Origin: Paraglomus occultum
Taxonomy: Eukaryota > Glomeromycota > Glomeromycetes > Paraglomerales > Paraglomeraceae
Direction: 5' to 3'
Assembly (NCBI GenBank): GCA_910592205.1
Contig: CAJVPJ010000312.1
Span: 1-29,200 of the forward strand
Length of the DNA stretch: 29,200 nucleotides
Shown here: positions 1 through 10,478 of the stretch, in pieces
Numbering within the stretch: the first letter of the stretch is position 1
How the letters are laid out: every line of letters starts with the position of its first letter
The notes under the pieces: generated by a model
What the model was told of the DNA's origin: nothing
The model's database searches: none
The model's input: only the letters and a program-made list of their open reading frames with translations
Made by a program: the position numbers and the translations under genes

Positions 1-600
1 CTTGTTTTTGTATGTTTGATGTTAACATTGTAACATACTACACGGAAGGGAATAACACTTGTACACCAATAACATTTACATATTAGTCTTTGTGAATTAA
101 ACACAGCCGTTCTATTTTAAACGTGATGAATGGAATAGAGATTGGGTTACTTGACGCACAACTCCCTGTCGATCATGCGCCTCCCATTTTGTTTGTTACA
201 CACGGAACTCGTAACTTTAAATCAAACCAGTAATTTATAATTGGACAATTTTCGAATATGCACGCCCACTCATTTACGCTGATTAGACAAATACACTAGA
301 AAAAATACATATCTTGCTGCAAAACCTCTCTATCAGATAACTCCAACGTAAAAAAGCTGAACAACAAGCCGAACTAAACACGAAACTGCTTTAATGCAAA
401 AACACTAAAACTAAAATACGTGACAATTATTATTATTGGCTTTAGAGTGAAGAGAGATATATGGAACTCTGAGTGATACCCATGGTCGAGAAGCTGAATT
501 TTGAATTGAATAAAAATGTTATACACTTAAACATTTAGCACATATACCCGCATCGTATAAATAAACACCATATCCATCTATAGACTTCTCCAAGATTTGT
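1..600. other. AT-rich outer end of the left arm, no gene seen
   Basis: There is no coding-like frame before 519, and no terminal repeat such as a telomere array at the very edge, so nothing marks this as a natural chromosome or element end. Confidence 0.5.
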
Positions 601-840
601 TTCAGTAGTATATTGTAATGCCCCGAATCAGCACAAGACGTCGCCGCCATGTTGCTCAAGTCATATACAGAGGACACACGTCCACGTCCGTAGTCCGTCG
701 CACTGGGCAACCGCCGCTAATGCGCCTTTGCGCCATATTTTACGTCCACGACGTGTACGCGCTGTCCGGATACGACGACTGGTTCTTGATTCACGAGTCG
801 ACGAGTTGTTGGCCGCTCTCAGGTAAGATCAATGCAGTGG
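601..840. other. CpG-rich block with overlapping open frames (left copy)
   Basis: About 240 bases with many CpG steps in otherwise AT-rich DNA. A 76-codon frame on + (618-848) and a 63-codon frame on - (519-710) both cross it. On + it ends near a splice-like ctcag|gtaagatc, and on - there is an arginine-rich frame (TSRRIRTARTRRGRKIWRKG). It may be a decayed exon of an unrelated gene or a CpG island; the strand cannot be decided. Confidence 0.35.
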
Positions 841-1275
841 TTGGTTGAAGATGGGCAGTTACGCATTGTAGTTATGGATGCTAACGTTAGTAACCATGCC
901 ATGGTATACGTGCTAATAATGTGAAAGCGCTGTTTTGCCCTTTTTTTTATCGATTTTGAGAGATTACTACATTTGTTGGTGGAAGCAATTACATAGTAAA
1001 TTAACAAATTCGCTAATGCTAATTATTAATACAGTCGACCCTCTTGGATCGGATAAGGTGATGATGTTGATCCTCCTCCGTCGGCCCAACCATCACGGGG
1101 ACGCGTCTTCGGTTCTATCGTTATCCCAGTTGCGACATCATTCAATACACCACTCGTCCGTCTTTCAATTTTAATTAAGTCATAAGCATAAGTTAATTAT
1201 TACAACAATGTCCAGCGTCGTGCAATTCTTCGGTATGACGGAACCGTAAGCACAAAAAAAGAAAAAAGAAAAAAA
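841..1275. other. Flank of the polymerase remnant, no supportable gene (left copy)
   Basis: Mirror of 27926-28360. The transposon-end-like ta-cagtcgaccctc lies near 1031-1043. Confidence 0.35.
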
Positions 1276-1783
1276 AATAGTGGCAGAAAAATGTTCGAGA
1301 TTTTGTTCGTCTGGTGCCTTATCTCTAAGAAAGATTAATTTAATAAAACAAAATGTGAGAATTAATTTGGTGACCTTACTTCCAGATTCACGCTTGTTCT
1401 TAAAAAGAGTATCTATAAAAGGTCCCAACATTACCGATCCAGTAAGACATTTCGATCGTATGCATTCGCCTCTCCATCGTTAATTAGCGTACATAAACCT
1501 AATCTTCTGGCAAGTTCGAGATCATATTTCGTGTGGTGTAATAGTAATGTTTATTTAAAATCGTAAATTCACCAGCACCCACAGGCCACAATTTATGAGA
1601 ATCCGCCAATATGGATGGATACATTAATGTAAAGTCATATGATTCGGCCTCACCTTCCCATGGGTTATCCTTAGTGGCAACACTCCAGATAATACCTCCT
1701 ATCATTACATTGGATGCCCATTCCTGTTCTCTAGGTGATAAAGGTTCGTTAGGACGATTTCCTTGACTTTTCGAATAACCCAT
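1276..1783 (-). pseudogene. Family B DNA polymerase remnant, virus/transposon type (left copy)
   Basis: Mirror of 27418-27925, with the same frameshifts. Confidence 0.75.
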
Positions 1784-1794
1784 ATTTAAAACGG

Positions 1795-2348
1795 CTATAG
1801 TATAGCTATCACGACGTTGTTATCTGAAACTTTTAATATTTCATCTACCCAGCCGTCAAATCTGATATATGCATCATCAAGGGTTTCGTTATTTTGAACC
1901 GGTATGAGACAATATTTATTAGAACGCGGATTCGCCTTATGCTCGTATAACTTCCGATCCATTCTCTAATTCCATCATAAAAAAAACCTTACTGTCTTGC
2001 CATCGGAAGAATAAATTATCGGCAGTCTGACCATCCTTTGGTTCCTTTCTTCCCTCCCCGTGACAGAGTCAATTACTTTTACCGTTCGACGTCGGTCGAT
2101 GTGTATTGATTGGATGGCGAGAGAAACAAAGAGCCAGTCGTTAAGCGAACCATCTGTAGGCATCATGGGCGTGGCTGACGTGGTTGGATTAGGGTTGTGG
2201 AAAGGAAAGTCAGAGATCCTATCATAAGTCCCTACAGATAATAACTAATGAATGTAAAATCGTAAAAACCTCTCATTCTTCGTTCTTGAGCAACCGATAC
2301 CATCGTCCTTGCATATGTGAACCGTTTTTGGATTGTCGGATTATTATA
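1795..2348 (-). pseudogene. Coding fragments upstream of the polymerase motifs (left copy)
   Basis: Mirror of 26853-27406. Confidence 0.4.
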
Positions 2349-2975
2349 TCTAAAAGGAGATGAATTATATAGTTAGAAACATAGAAACATGAAAAGCTAT
2401 GTAAATTCAAGGTTATCATACATTCGGACATTCTCTCCTCTGAATATCTCATCCTAACAGCATAACGCGTTCCTTCTACTTCCCCTGCAGACTGACGCGT
2501 TTATGTAAAAGCCTTGTCCATCTTAATGGAAATCACGTCTATCATTGAGAAACAAGGTAATAAATGTTGAGACCGCAAGCTGTTCAGACTAATGGGCGAA
2601 ATGAGTCAACTTTGGATAAAGTTTGCAACTTCTCCCTATTTTTTTTTTGGATAAGTTTACTCCGAGTTAGCAAGTTAAAATCAAGCTTTCCCACAAATTG
2701 TCTGACACTAGTAACACGTGCTCCTTACGTTCCAAGACGGAATCAATCTCGACTGCGAAGCTATACGTACAGTTTTACATAGCCTATCTTCAGTGTCAGC
2801 GTAGAGCGCCTATTCTTATCCGTCATCGTTGTCACAATTATACGGCCGGTGACCCAATTCGCGATGATATATTCACCCGTCCCGTCCACCTTTTCTCTGG
2901 GCCTGCTACTTCGTCATTAGGTAAAGTTTGTTCTGATTTGACCTATGTGATCCCATATTTGTGATAGTCGAAGGC
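2349..2975. other. Stretch without a supportable gene (left copy)
   Basis: Mirror of 26226-26852. The frames lie here on + at 2564-2782 and 2698-2964. Confidence 0.4.
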
Positions 2976-2982
2976 TGATGCA

Positions 2983-3020
2983 CGTTATTGGAATGTATAT
3001 TGAGAGAGCCCATGCGGAAG
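2983..3020. repeat. Dispersed repeat module B (left arm, outer copy)
   Basis: It reads cgttattggaatgtatattg, then agagagcccatgcggaag, and matches 7437-7474 apart from small differences. It ends 18 bp before module C. Confidence 0.75.
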
Positions 3021-3038
3021 GCCAACATGGATATGAGG

Positions 3039-3057
3039 AAATCCGCATGCTGACTTG
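3039..3057. repeat. Dispersed repeat module C (left arm, outer copy)
   Basis: Nineteen bases identical to 7833-7851. Its tccgcatg is the inverse of catgcgga in module B, so B and C may be the two inverted ends of one small element. Confidence 0.7.
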
Positions 3058-3453
3058 CTTTTAACTTGTCTTTCGATCAATTTTATTAATGATTAACTTA
3101 AAATTTTCTAATTTTATAGGGAAAAACTAAAGCAGATTTCATACCAATAACCATAATGATATCTAAAAACATGGGAATTACCCATCCGATCTACCCTAGT
3201 CTTCAGTCGATACCATCGACACGTCTTGACACTCTAGCGCTGCACGCTTGGAAGCTTTATACGTTTGGTCCCGAAACAGAATTTGATGACGAAAGCAGAG
3301 TTGGGTCTATCGAGATTTAAATTTGGGGTAAATTAGCCTTTATGAGTCGTTCGTGTTCGTCATTCTCGTGGTGGCTTCTATACCAGATGACGAATGCGCG
3401 GTGGTGCAAAGACTGGCTTCGAAATGTTGAAATTTCAAACGGTTTCTCTGACA
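3058..3453. other. Stretch between repeat modules, no supportable gene (left copy)
   Basis: On - a frame of about 50 codons (with LHHRAFVIWYRSHHENDEHE) looks mildly protein-like but has no family signature. Nothing else is seen. Confidence 0.35.
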
Positions 3454-3636
3454 CTATTTTCGTTTTGCTTGCCAGTTTGTCGCGCCACGTATTGTAAAAT
3501 GGTGAGGAAAGGCGCGGAATGAAGGGAAGTTTGCTCCATTCTGACCGTCAACGATCACACGCCTATGGTGATGATGAACTTCGTCCGTCTTCGCAATGAT
3601 ATGATCTGATCCGTCCTGAAAAGGGCGGGGTCGACG
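3454..3636 (-). pseudogene. Unassigned 60-codon exon-like frame spanning repeat module A (left copy)
   Basis: Mirror of 25565-25747. Confidence 0.25.
3474..3514. repeat. Dispersed repeat module A, short copy (left arm)
   Basis: It reads agtttgtcgcgccacgt and then attgtaaaatggtgaggaaa-ggcg. It is the same sequence as 7353-7426 without the central extra bases. Here module A follows B and C by about 420 bp, whereas near the TIR element it precedes them. Confidence 0.75.
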
Positions 3637-3975
3637 CTAAAGCGACAAAAACGACGAACTCATACCGCCTCACTCGCGTAATGGCCGGGCCATTCCAACC
3701 CCAAACGCGGGGTGCAGAATGTGTACTTAAAAATAGACAAATAAGGTCTATTAAGGAAATCTCAACACATACCCCATCAACTAAACACAAAATTTTTCAA
3801 AAAATATACTGACAAATATAAAATATTGCTATAATAATAATCACTGGCATAATACACATCTCAATTAAAAAATACCATATACACCAAAATTGCTAATTTG
3901 AAAAAAAAAACCACATATTAATATATAACATAGCATATTCTTAAACATAATACATTGGAAAATGACAACCAATAT
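3637..3975. other. Downstream of the Argonaute remnant, no gene seen (left copy)
   Basis: Mirror of 25226-25564. Confidence 0.4.
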
Positions 3976-5154
3976 TGAGACGTGATCATAATTTGCTGCA
4001 CAATATGCATAGTAAGTCAGTACAGGAATGGAAACCGCTCTAGTTGAGCGTTGAAAGTTGTAACACATTTGTTAGTGAAATCCTAAATTTCATCTACCTG
4101 AAAGTTCTCATCAAAAAGAACATGGTAATGGCAGGGACAGGATGTTCCCTGAAGACTAGCGCGTTGCTCTCCAGTCAATTGTTGCCTTGATAATGCTGAC
4201 CCTATGATTAAGAAGAGAATATTAACAATCTTCTTTGCTAATAACAGTTTGTTAGATTGCTTGAAAATATGTTACCTCAACAATGCCGCAGCATTCAATT
4301 GGGATCAGGACCTTTCTTGAGCCAACAGTTTCAATCATATAGTGAGATTTGAGTTTTATATTATAAACTGCCTTGAAGTAATCTGCTACTGTCTCTTCTT
4401 TTCCGGACTTGTTGTTTCGAACTTGTACTCATCTGCAGTTACGTCAGCAAGTTTAGCAACAGTATATTTGTCTTGCAATCTGGACGATGAAGAGGACGGA
4501 CTTTGATATGCTTCAAGACACTATTTACATTTTCACGCATATTATTTTCAAGTTTCGTTGGAACTTGCTTGAGATTTAGGAAGTTGCATAGCCACGTAGC
4601 CGGATCAACTGGTTCATAAACAGTAGTGTAGGTGACGTTTACATTTGCAAATAGTTTTCCTATTTTTAGAATAGAGAAATCAACACATGTTATTACAAGT
4701 TCAACCTACGACCTTATAGCTACTCAACTAAACATATCGATAGTTTTCAATTTACCCTTTCCACCACCTTCTGGTCGAACACTTGCGAAAAATCCTTGCC
4801 ACAAGCCCACACCCCTTCCAAGCGACTCCTTGCTTTCGGAACGAAGATTGATTCACCAAATTGTACGTATCGTAAGGCCGGATTATGGTGCAAAAAGGCA
4901 TTGAGCATTTTCAGTCCTAAGCTGTTGAAAAAGATCCATTCGAAAGTGTCACCCGACAAGACAACTTTCAGATCGTCAAGCGAGATCGTCGGCTTTTTGT
5001 TGTTTTCTCTGATCTCGATATAAAACTCGTTTGGGTTTCCAGCACGGTCGTGGTCATCTTCCAACTCGATGAGCTCAATGGCTTGGTTGTTCCCCCTAAG
5101 GGTCAGTTGCCCAGTTGTAAAGACATTGGAGCCACCGTCATACGCAACGCCAAC
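3976..5154 (-). pseudogene. Argonaute pseudogene: N/L1, PAZ, then PIWI tail (left copy)
   Basis: Exact mirror of 24047-25225, with the same frame changes, stop codon, introns and internal deletion. The two copies are divergent, about 18.9 kb apart across the palindrome centre. Confidence 0.9.
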
Positions 5155-6248
5155 GTTTCTGAAAAAGTCGTCCTGATGTCTCCTTTGAACGTGGCAAATA
5201 TACGTCTTCGAAAACGTTTGTTGTCATTGGATGCACCCGTGAGAGGTTCGGTACGAGCCTCTTCGTCTTCGCTAGAAAATGTGGATAATCCATTGCAGTT
5301 GATAATAATCATCCAAAACAACTTCTTTTTGATCCGAATTCGTTTACGTGTACTGAGGTCGAAAATTCCTCGTTATCCTTAGATACATACGTCAATCAGA
5401 GATTGGCAAGTTCAGCTCTTCCTCCAAAATGTAAATGAAGACATTTATTCAAACTGTCTTGCCATCATTTTCATTCAGTACACAATTTGTTTTAACAGAC
5501 CAATCCGTAATTGCTATAGAATAAACAATAAAGAATTAATGTTAACTACGACTGTAGTCATTAAACATAGATACAGCATGTAACAGATAATGATTATCCT
5601 ACAATAATGTGGATACCACTCCCAGTTTCCTTATCATCTAACACTCCAAATTCTTCCATCTTTTACTCACCAAAATAATCAAACTAAAGAAGTCCCGTAC
5701 TACGTTCCACCGTCTCAACGTAAAGGCTACGTTCATTGAAATTTGGTCATGGTTGCGTTTTTGAAGTCTCATTACCATCCTAATCTTGCCTTATAAACCT
5801 TATCAAAACCGTCTTGAATGCAGGCAGCCTAGGCATAATCAAGGAATTATTAAGATAAGCATGAGCAGCTACACACATTCAACAATCCTTTCTCCTGACC
5901 CTTTTCCATTGCTCTTCCGATTCCCACACGTCTTAACTTGCCAAAGCTACCAATCTTCGCATTTGACAAAATTTTACCTCACTTCATACACTTTAAAGAT
6001 TTTCATGTTCTTGTTCTTCTTCACTCAAGTTATCCTTCTAATCATATGCCCTCTTGTAATGTCAACTTTCTCTTCATCATCACCGTTATATTCGGCAAGA
6101 CCTTCATCCCACGGAAATTGAACCTATCTCTGGGCTGATGTCGTTATGTCAAGCATTTGCTTGTGTTGTGTATGGAATTTACATTTTTTTTTGGGTTAGT
6201 GTCCCTGTATCATCTTCAATAATCCTAGCTTGCAGCGCTTCTTGACGC
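5155..6248. other. Stretch without a supportable gene (left copy)
   Basis: Mirror of 22953-24046. Confidence 0.35.
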
Positions 6249-6383
6249 CTACATATGTCGTTTTCTGGATTTCATTGCGTCATCGTCTTCGTTTCTACGC
6301 TCGGAACGTTGCCTCTGAACGGAATAGTGTACGTTGTAGCCATTCGCATCTACGCCCATTAAGCGCTCGTGAATCCTCTGGTC
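6249..6383 (-). pseudogene. Unassigned 44-codon exon-like frame (left copy)
   Basis: Mirror of 22818-22952. Confidence 0.3.
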
Positions 6384-6526
6384 CTAAAAGTTATGAATAA
6401 AGTTGAGCGTTAGCATCTGAAATAATATTTCTGATGGGAGTAATAAGAAAATTCAAAATTGCAATAATTTCCATTTCGCAATTTCCTTATTATTATATGC
6501 AGTTTGCAGTTACATTTAGTATTCAC

Positions 6527-6842
6527 TTACAGTTTAAAATATCTCGGGATTTGAAGGAGGAAATGAAATGCCGTTAAACATTGTCTTGTACGTTTTCTTT
6601 GCGGTGTGCTACCTTCTACTACTGATTCGTTCACTGCACCGCCAATTGTATAGATGTTATCCTTTTGCAATGTCCATCTTCTCCTACTCTGATTCATTGA
6701 TCACATCACCAACATGTATAAATGTCTTGTTTTGGGGCGTCACATCTCCTCCTACTCTTGCGGTAATTGAATCAGAAGCTGCTCCATTACTACGACGAAT
6801 ACTCTTCCTACTACGCACGCTGGCTGTACAGCTGACTTCACT
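6527..6842 (-). pseudogene. Unassigned frame pair with an internal duplicated unit (left copy)
   Basis: Mirror of 22359-22674. The competing antisense frame is 6568-6954 (+), preceded by a purine-rich aaggaggaaatgaa that looks like a ribosome-binding site but means nothing in a eukaryote. Confidence 0.35.
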
Positions 6843-7018
6843 TTATTTACTTTATTTTCAGTCTATCTTTGAGTTGTTTGTTCCCCACAATTTGAAATAC
6901 ACGCCATTTTCGAGTTGCTTAAGTTCGTCACGCGACCCTTGCTCTACTACTTAATCCGACGCACCTGATCAGCATGTATAATTGTCGAGAGGAAAGATCA
7001 AAATTATAGGTAAGTAAA

Positions 7019-7147
7019 TTACATGTCAACTTCATTCAGATAAGCAAAACAAATATATTCGCGCATATTGATCTCTGTTCTTGAAAATAAAACTTGCTGG
7101 GGTGAAATGCCATATTCTTTTGCTAGAGCTTCTATTGAACGTTTGCA
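7019..7147 (-). pseudogene. 43-codon frame after the ABC exon, identity unclear (left copy)
   Basis: Mirror of 22054-22182. Confidence 0.25.
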
Positions 7148-7194
7148 TCGTTATTCTCTTTCCCTTACCGATTATTAATGTGGCTATTGCTTAC

Positions 7195-7363
7195 CTTGCC
7201 TCCTGATGGACCAACAATAGCAACGGTATGTCCACTTGGTACTCTACACGATACCTTTTCTCCTTTCTCCATTTCCAGCGGATCAGCGCTTGGCGGGTCT
7301 TCTATTTCCCACGGCTCACGCATTAAATCCGACGTCTTTTCCATATCCACGAAGTTTGTCGCG
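7195..7363 (-). pseudogene. ABC half-transporter exon fragment with Walker A (left copy)
   Basis: Exact mirror of 21839-22006, including the shortened P-loop and the splice site. Confidence 0.65.
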
Positions 7364-7426
7364 CAACGTATAGTTATGTGTCATATGACGAACAACGTTA
7401 TTATTGTAAAATGGTGAGGAAAGGCG
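7353..7426. repeat. Dispersed repeat module A, expanded copy (left arm)
   Basis: It begins agtttgtcgcgcaacgta and ends tattgtaaaatggtgagg-aaaggcg, matching 3474-3514 nearly base for base. This copy carries about 33 extra bases in the middle, including the palindrome gtcatatgac. Its first ten or so bases overlap the ABC-transporter exon read on -, so the module boundary runs into coding sequence. Confidence 0.75.
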
Positions 7427-7436
7427 AGTGGGTAAA

Positions 7437-7474
7437 CGTTTATTGGAACGTATATTGAGAGCCCCATGCGGAAG
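7437..7474. repeat. Dispersed repeat module B (left arm, copy near the TIR element)
   Basis: It matches 2983-3020: cgttTATTGGAAcGTATATT, then gagag, then ccccatgcggaag, with a few small differences. It lies 10 bp after module A. Confidence 0.75.
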
Positions 7475-7539
7475 AGATAATCGCGAACAATGATTTTCTT
7501 TTTCACGAAATATTTCGCTGTGTAACATGAAAATCAACT

Positions 7540-7812
7540 AAAATTTACGGACACATGACATAATCAGGAATTTATCCGACATGTTACACACATCCGACAT
7601 GTTACACATTTCCTTTCTCACCGAAATTCCACCCCAAGTTATCTATTCGTCTGATTATACTACCCTAAAAAAGAAAATATTTCATAGTGTAACATGTCGG
7701 ATGTGTGCAACATGTCGGATAATATCCTGATAATACACATGACTGCGTGGGTGAAATTATAGAAGCAAATATAAATTTATGCCTAGAAATATTCACGTGT
7801 CCGTAAAATTTT
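7540..7812. mobile_element. Small TIR element (MITE-like), 273 bp (left copy)
   Basis: The ends are inverted: aaaatttacggacacatga at 7540-7558 against tcacgtgtccgtaaaatttt at 7793-7812. Inside there is a second inverted pair in which each side is itself a direct repeat: atccgacatgttacac at 7574-7589 and 7592-7607, and gtgtaacatgtcggat at 7687-7702 followed by a one-base variant ending at 7720. There is no open frame, so it would be non-autonomous. It interrupts the dispersed repeat mosaic between modules B and C. No clear target-site duplication is seen; the outer flanks (atcaac-t and gatg) are not an obvious direct repeat. Confidence 0.65.
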
Positions 7813-7832
7813 GATGCCGAGAAAAATCATGA

Positions 7833-7851
7833 AAATCCGCATGCTGACTTG
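7833..7851. repeat. Dispersed repeat module C (left arm, copy near the TIR element)
   Basis: Nineteen bases, aaatccgcatgctgacttg, identical to 3039-3057. Here it is separated from module B by the TIR element and about 80 bp of flanking sequence. Confidence 0.7.
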
Positions 7852-8400
7852 ATTTATTATAATTAGCGATTAATTAAGACAGCTTTATTTATTATTGTTA
7901 CGGTAATTACTTTTATTCTGACAATAACATGCTTAATATTATTAACATTATTAAGGTTTGTAATTATATCGCTGCTAAAATCTTTTATTATGTAAGGAAA
8001 CTGGAATGGCTTCCATTTTCGTCGACAAGTAGCAGGTTTCCTGAGGGTTCTGTTTCCGTCTTGGTAATCAAATGTGTTGCTTTTCGTCGTTATTCTCATT
8101 GTTTCTGGCCCAAATATGTGCATTTAAGGCCAAATATTCCTAAATTGACAGCATACATTATTAACATTTACGTTAACGTTAAGAAAAGGGACTTGCATAA
8201 TAATAACTGATATTTAGTAAATAGGTAATAATAATTATAATATTGTGACTGTATTAATAAAGACATTGGCATAATAATGCCTTCTGCATTCATTATTATT
8301 GGTGAACTTCCAATCTGCAACAAAAAGACTAAAAGAGTTGCTAAACCGTGTGTACCTTTTTGAGTCGCGTGAAACCAATTAAATGCTAAATACCTGACAG
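7852..8400. other. AT-rich stretch without a supportable gene (left copy)
   Basis: Overlapping frames on both strands (7929-8210 +, 7863-8123 -) are rich in Asn, Ile, Lys and Val as expected from AT-rich DNA, and have no motif. A small perfect hairpin, ggcataataatgcc, lies near 8268. Confidence 0.4.
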
Positions 8401-8405
8401 ACGAA

Positions 8406-8413
8406 TATATAAA
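8406..8413 (+). promoter_or_regulatory. TATA box candidate, tatataaa (left copy)
   Basis: A canonical TATATAAA followed by less AT-rich DNA and, about 150 bp on, an ATG with an exon-like frame. No transcription data are available; an isolated TATA in AT-rich DNA can be chance. Confidence 0.3.
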
Positions 8414-8547
8414 GCCAGCAACGTGGCCTTACCCTGACAATTAAGTCGTCCTCATCACAACTAGTACTCTCACTTCCTTATAACCATAAAAAGCTCGAAA
8501 CTCAACGTTGCTCACACCTGGCCCAAAGTCAAAGCTTTCAAAACTAA

Positions 8548-8676
8548 AACGGAAAGAATTATGAAAAAAGACCGTTCAAAAAAAATCTCACTGTTTACGA
8601 CGACGGCTATCGCTATCGCCAAACCATGCTGGAAATGCAGGACTCCAGTTTGCGCATGTTAAAACAACATCTAACG
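8548..8676 (+). pseudogene. Unassigned exon-like frame (left copy)
   Basis: This frame is open from a TAA at 8545 and ends at a consensus-like 5' splice site (ctaacg|gtaaga). The translation looks like ordinary protein (LTVYDDGYRYRQTMLEMQDS, then LRMLKQHLT). A TATA box lies about 140 bp upstream on the same strand. In another frame an ATG at 8561 opens a 33-codon peptide ending CWKCRTPVCAC, the only methionine-initiated reading here. I recognise neither. The arrangement suggests a first or second exon of a gene whose remainder is not visible downstream. Confidence 0.3.
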
Positions 8677-8790
8677 GTAAGAAACATTTTCCGTGTCAGT
8701 TAACTTGCCGCATCATCACGAGAGCACGCATCTTACAAACCTTTTTTATCTCAAAGGGCTTGCCCAAAAGGACAAAGTCGTGATAAAAAT

Positions 8791-8909
8791 GCTCAGTTTA
8801 AGCCATTTCATCATATGGTTTGGCTTGGACTGAGCAAAAAAATTTCCTTTTTTTTTAAAGAAAAACCATGGCGATTTGGTTTAAGCCATTTCGTCACATC
8901 GTTTGGCTT
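8791..8909. repeat. 31-bp direct repeat overlapping an imperfect hairpin (left copy)
   Basis: 8796-8826 and 8879-8909 are the same 31 bases with three differences, starting gtttaagccatttc and ending gtttggctt, 83 bp apart. The first copy also lies inside a hairpin: gctcagtttaagcc (8791-8804) pairs with ggcttggactgagc (8822-8835) at 12 of 14 positions. It may be a remnant of a small duplicated or foldback element. Confidence 0.7.
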
Positions 8910-9761
8910 TGCGGATTTAACATTATTTCGTTGAATGTAAAAAATTTTAATTACTGAAGAAAATGTATCTAGTGAATAGTATAAAAGTTGTAGAGAGGGC
9001 ACAATTACCCTTTAATTGCTTGTATTATTTGGAAAGGTTTTTGCTACTCAATAAATTATATTATTAAAAAGCAAATAGTTTTGCATCGCCTCGATAACGA
9101 CAATTCTACTATCAAGTGGAAATCGATTCCGTGTCAGCAAAATACAATTGTGTTAATAAATTGTCTGCAAACGCGTTTACTTTAGTATAAACATTTTAAG
9201 AGTGCTGTGAGCAACAATCTACAGTACGCAATAGTCATCCTATTACATTTGAAATGAAACCCATGAAGAATAAAGTAACACGCACTTGTCAAACACAAAG
9301 TGTCTTTTGATTAATTGTAACCTTGATATCTTTGCAACGTTTGTCTTGAATTGCTTTGACACTAGGACTCAATAATCAACAAATTCCTTGTCAGATCGAT
9401 AAGAGAATGTATCATCTTGGTTATTCTAAGCTGCACGGTTGCATATAGTTAAATAAAGCACATCAATAAAACATTATTTGGGTAAGTTCTATAAGAACGA
9501 GGGCGTTTTCAGCAATTAATGTAGAACACGAAGCGTAATTGTTAAAAAAGCACCGCTAAAAATCCGTAAACAAAACCAAAATCGCAATTGGCAGCTGTAA
9601 TTGCATCCACGTATGACATAAAAACAGTCGAAGGTTCTTAAAGAATAAACACAGTGTAAGCTTTGCATACTTATTGTGGATGTTACTTGCCCTGTCGAAC
9701 GTTTAATATTGAATTTAATATTCGTTGTTTCAGATAAGCGATTACACAAGACAGATAATGG
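8910..9761. other. AT-rich stretch without a supportable gene (left copy)
   Basis: A 77-codon frame on - (9516-9749) has no recognisable motif. A short palindromic aatattgaatttaatatt lies near 9706. Nothing else stands out. Confidence 0.4.
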
Positions 9762-9829
9762 TTATTTGTTATCATTATTGCTATTATTTATTGTAATTAT
9801 TGTTGTTATTGTTATTATTTGTTATTTTT
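9762..9829. repeat. TTATTG/TTATT low-complexity tract (left copy)
   Basis: About 68 bases built almost entirely of TTATT, TTATTG and TTGTTA steps, an imperfect AT microsatellite. The 64-codon frame through it translates to a leucine/isoleucine/valine run and is not counted as a gene. Confidence 0.7.
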
Positions 9830-10062
9830 GTCACGTTATTTTTAGAGAAATTATAATTATTGACCTCTAAAAATATGTCAACAGTTACGTAACATGAGAA
9901 AGGTATCGTGAGCTGTTCTCCGGCGCCAAATATACTATGAATCAATCAATAAAATGGCTCTAGAATTATTTCTACCAATGACAGTAACAGGCAAAGTAGA
10001 AAAGATAAAGACCAGCACATATTTTGATAGACAGTAAACGGATTGTTTTTAATAATTTTTTT

Positions 10063-10112
10063 GGCATTAGAATATAATTTTACACCATAGTGGAAAATTA
10101 TATGCTAATACC
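10063..10112. repeat. Imperfect hairpin, 19-bp stem with 12-base loop (left copy)
   Basis: The left stem 10063-10081 (ggcattagaatataatttt) matches the reverse complement of 10094-10112 at 17 of 19 positions, around the loop acaccatagtgg. There is no flanking coding sequence and no clear target-site duplication. It may be a small foldback element remnant or chance structure in AT-rich DNA. Confidence 0.6.
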
Positions 10113-10478
10113 TTTCTTTATTGTTATAGAACATGCTATTACACTACACAAATTTAACAATGTAATGTGCTCTCCGCGTCTACTGAGAACAGCATACCCT
10201 CTGAAAACTCCCAGCAATTATACTACCATACACTCGTAAGCAATTGTATCAGCACGATAATGGGTCACAACAACATTTTTTAAATCGATTCAATTCGAAT
10301 TGTATTTATTTAATAAACAAAGATTCTTATATACATGATGTGCGGTTATGTTAATATTACAACAATCCCCCGTTAACTCCAACATAATCCTCCGTCCCGT
10401 ATTCCAGTAGTCTTGACCTCTCCTTGAGAATGTCTTCGTCTGTTGGCAGACAGTTGCGGCACCGAAACCTTTTCGTTT

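Noticed and set aside
1031-1050. cagtcgaccctc next to TA, resembling the end of a pogo/Tc1-type transposon
   Set aside because: No partner end is found at a sensible distance within the arm. The only inverted partner is its own mirror in the other arm, which the palindrome explains.
6568-6954. 128-codon frame behind aaggaggaaatgaa, looking like a bacterial gene with a ribosome-binding site
   Set aside because: The setting is eukaryotic, the frame is the antisense of purine-rich DNA, and the other strand carries a duplicated peptide unit.
7574-7720. Short repeats with regular spacing as a possible CRISPR-like array
   Set aside because: There are only two direct and two inverted copies, with 18-bp period and no spacers. 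They are sub-terminal repeats of a TIR element.
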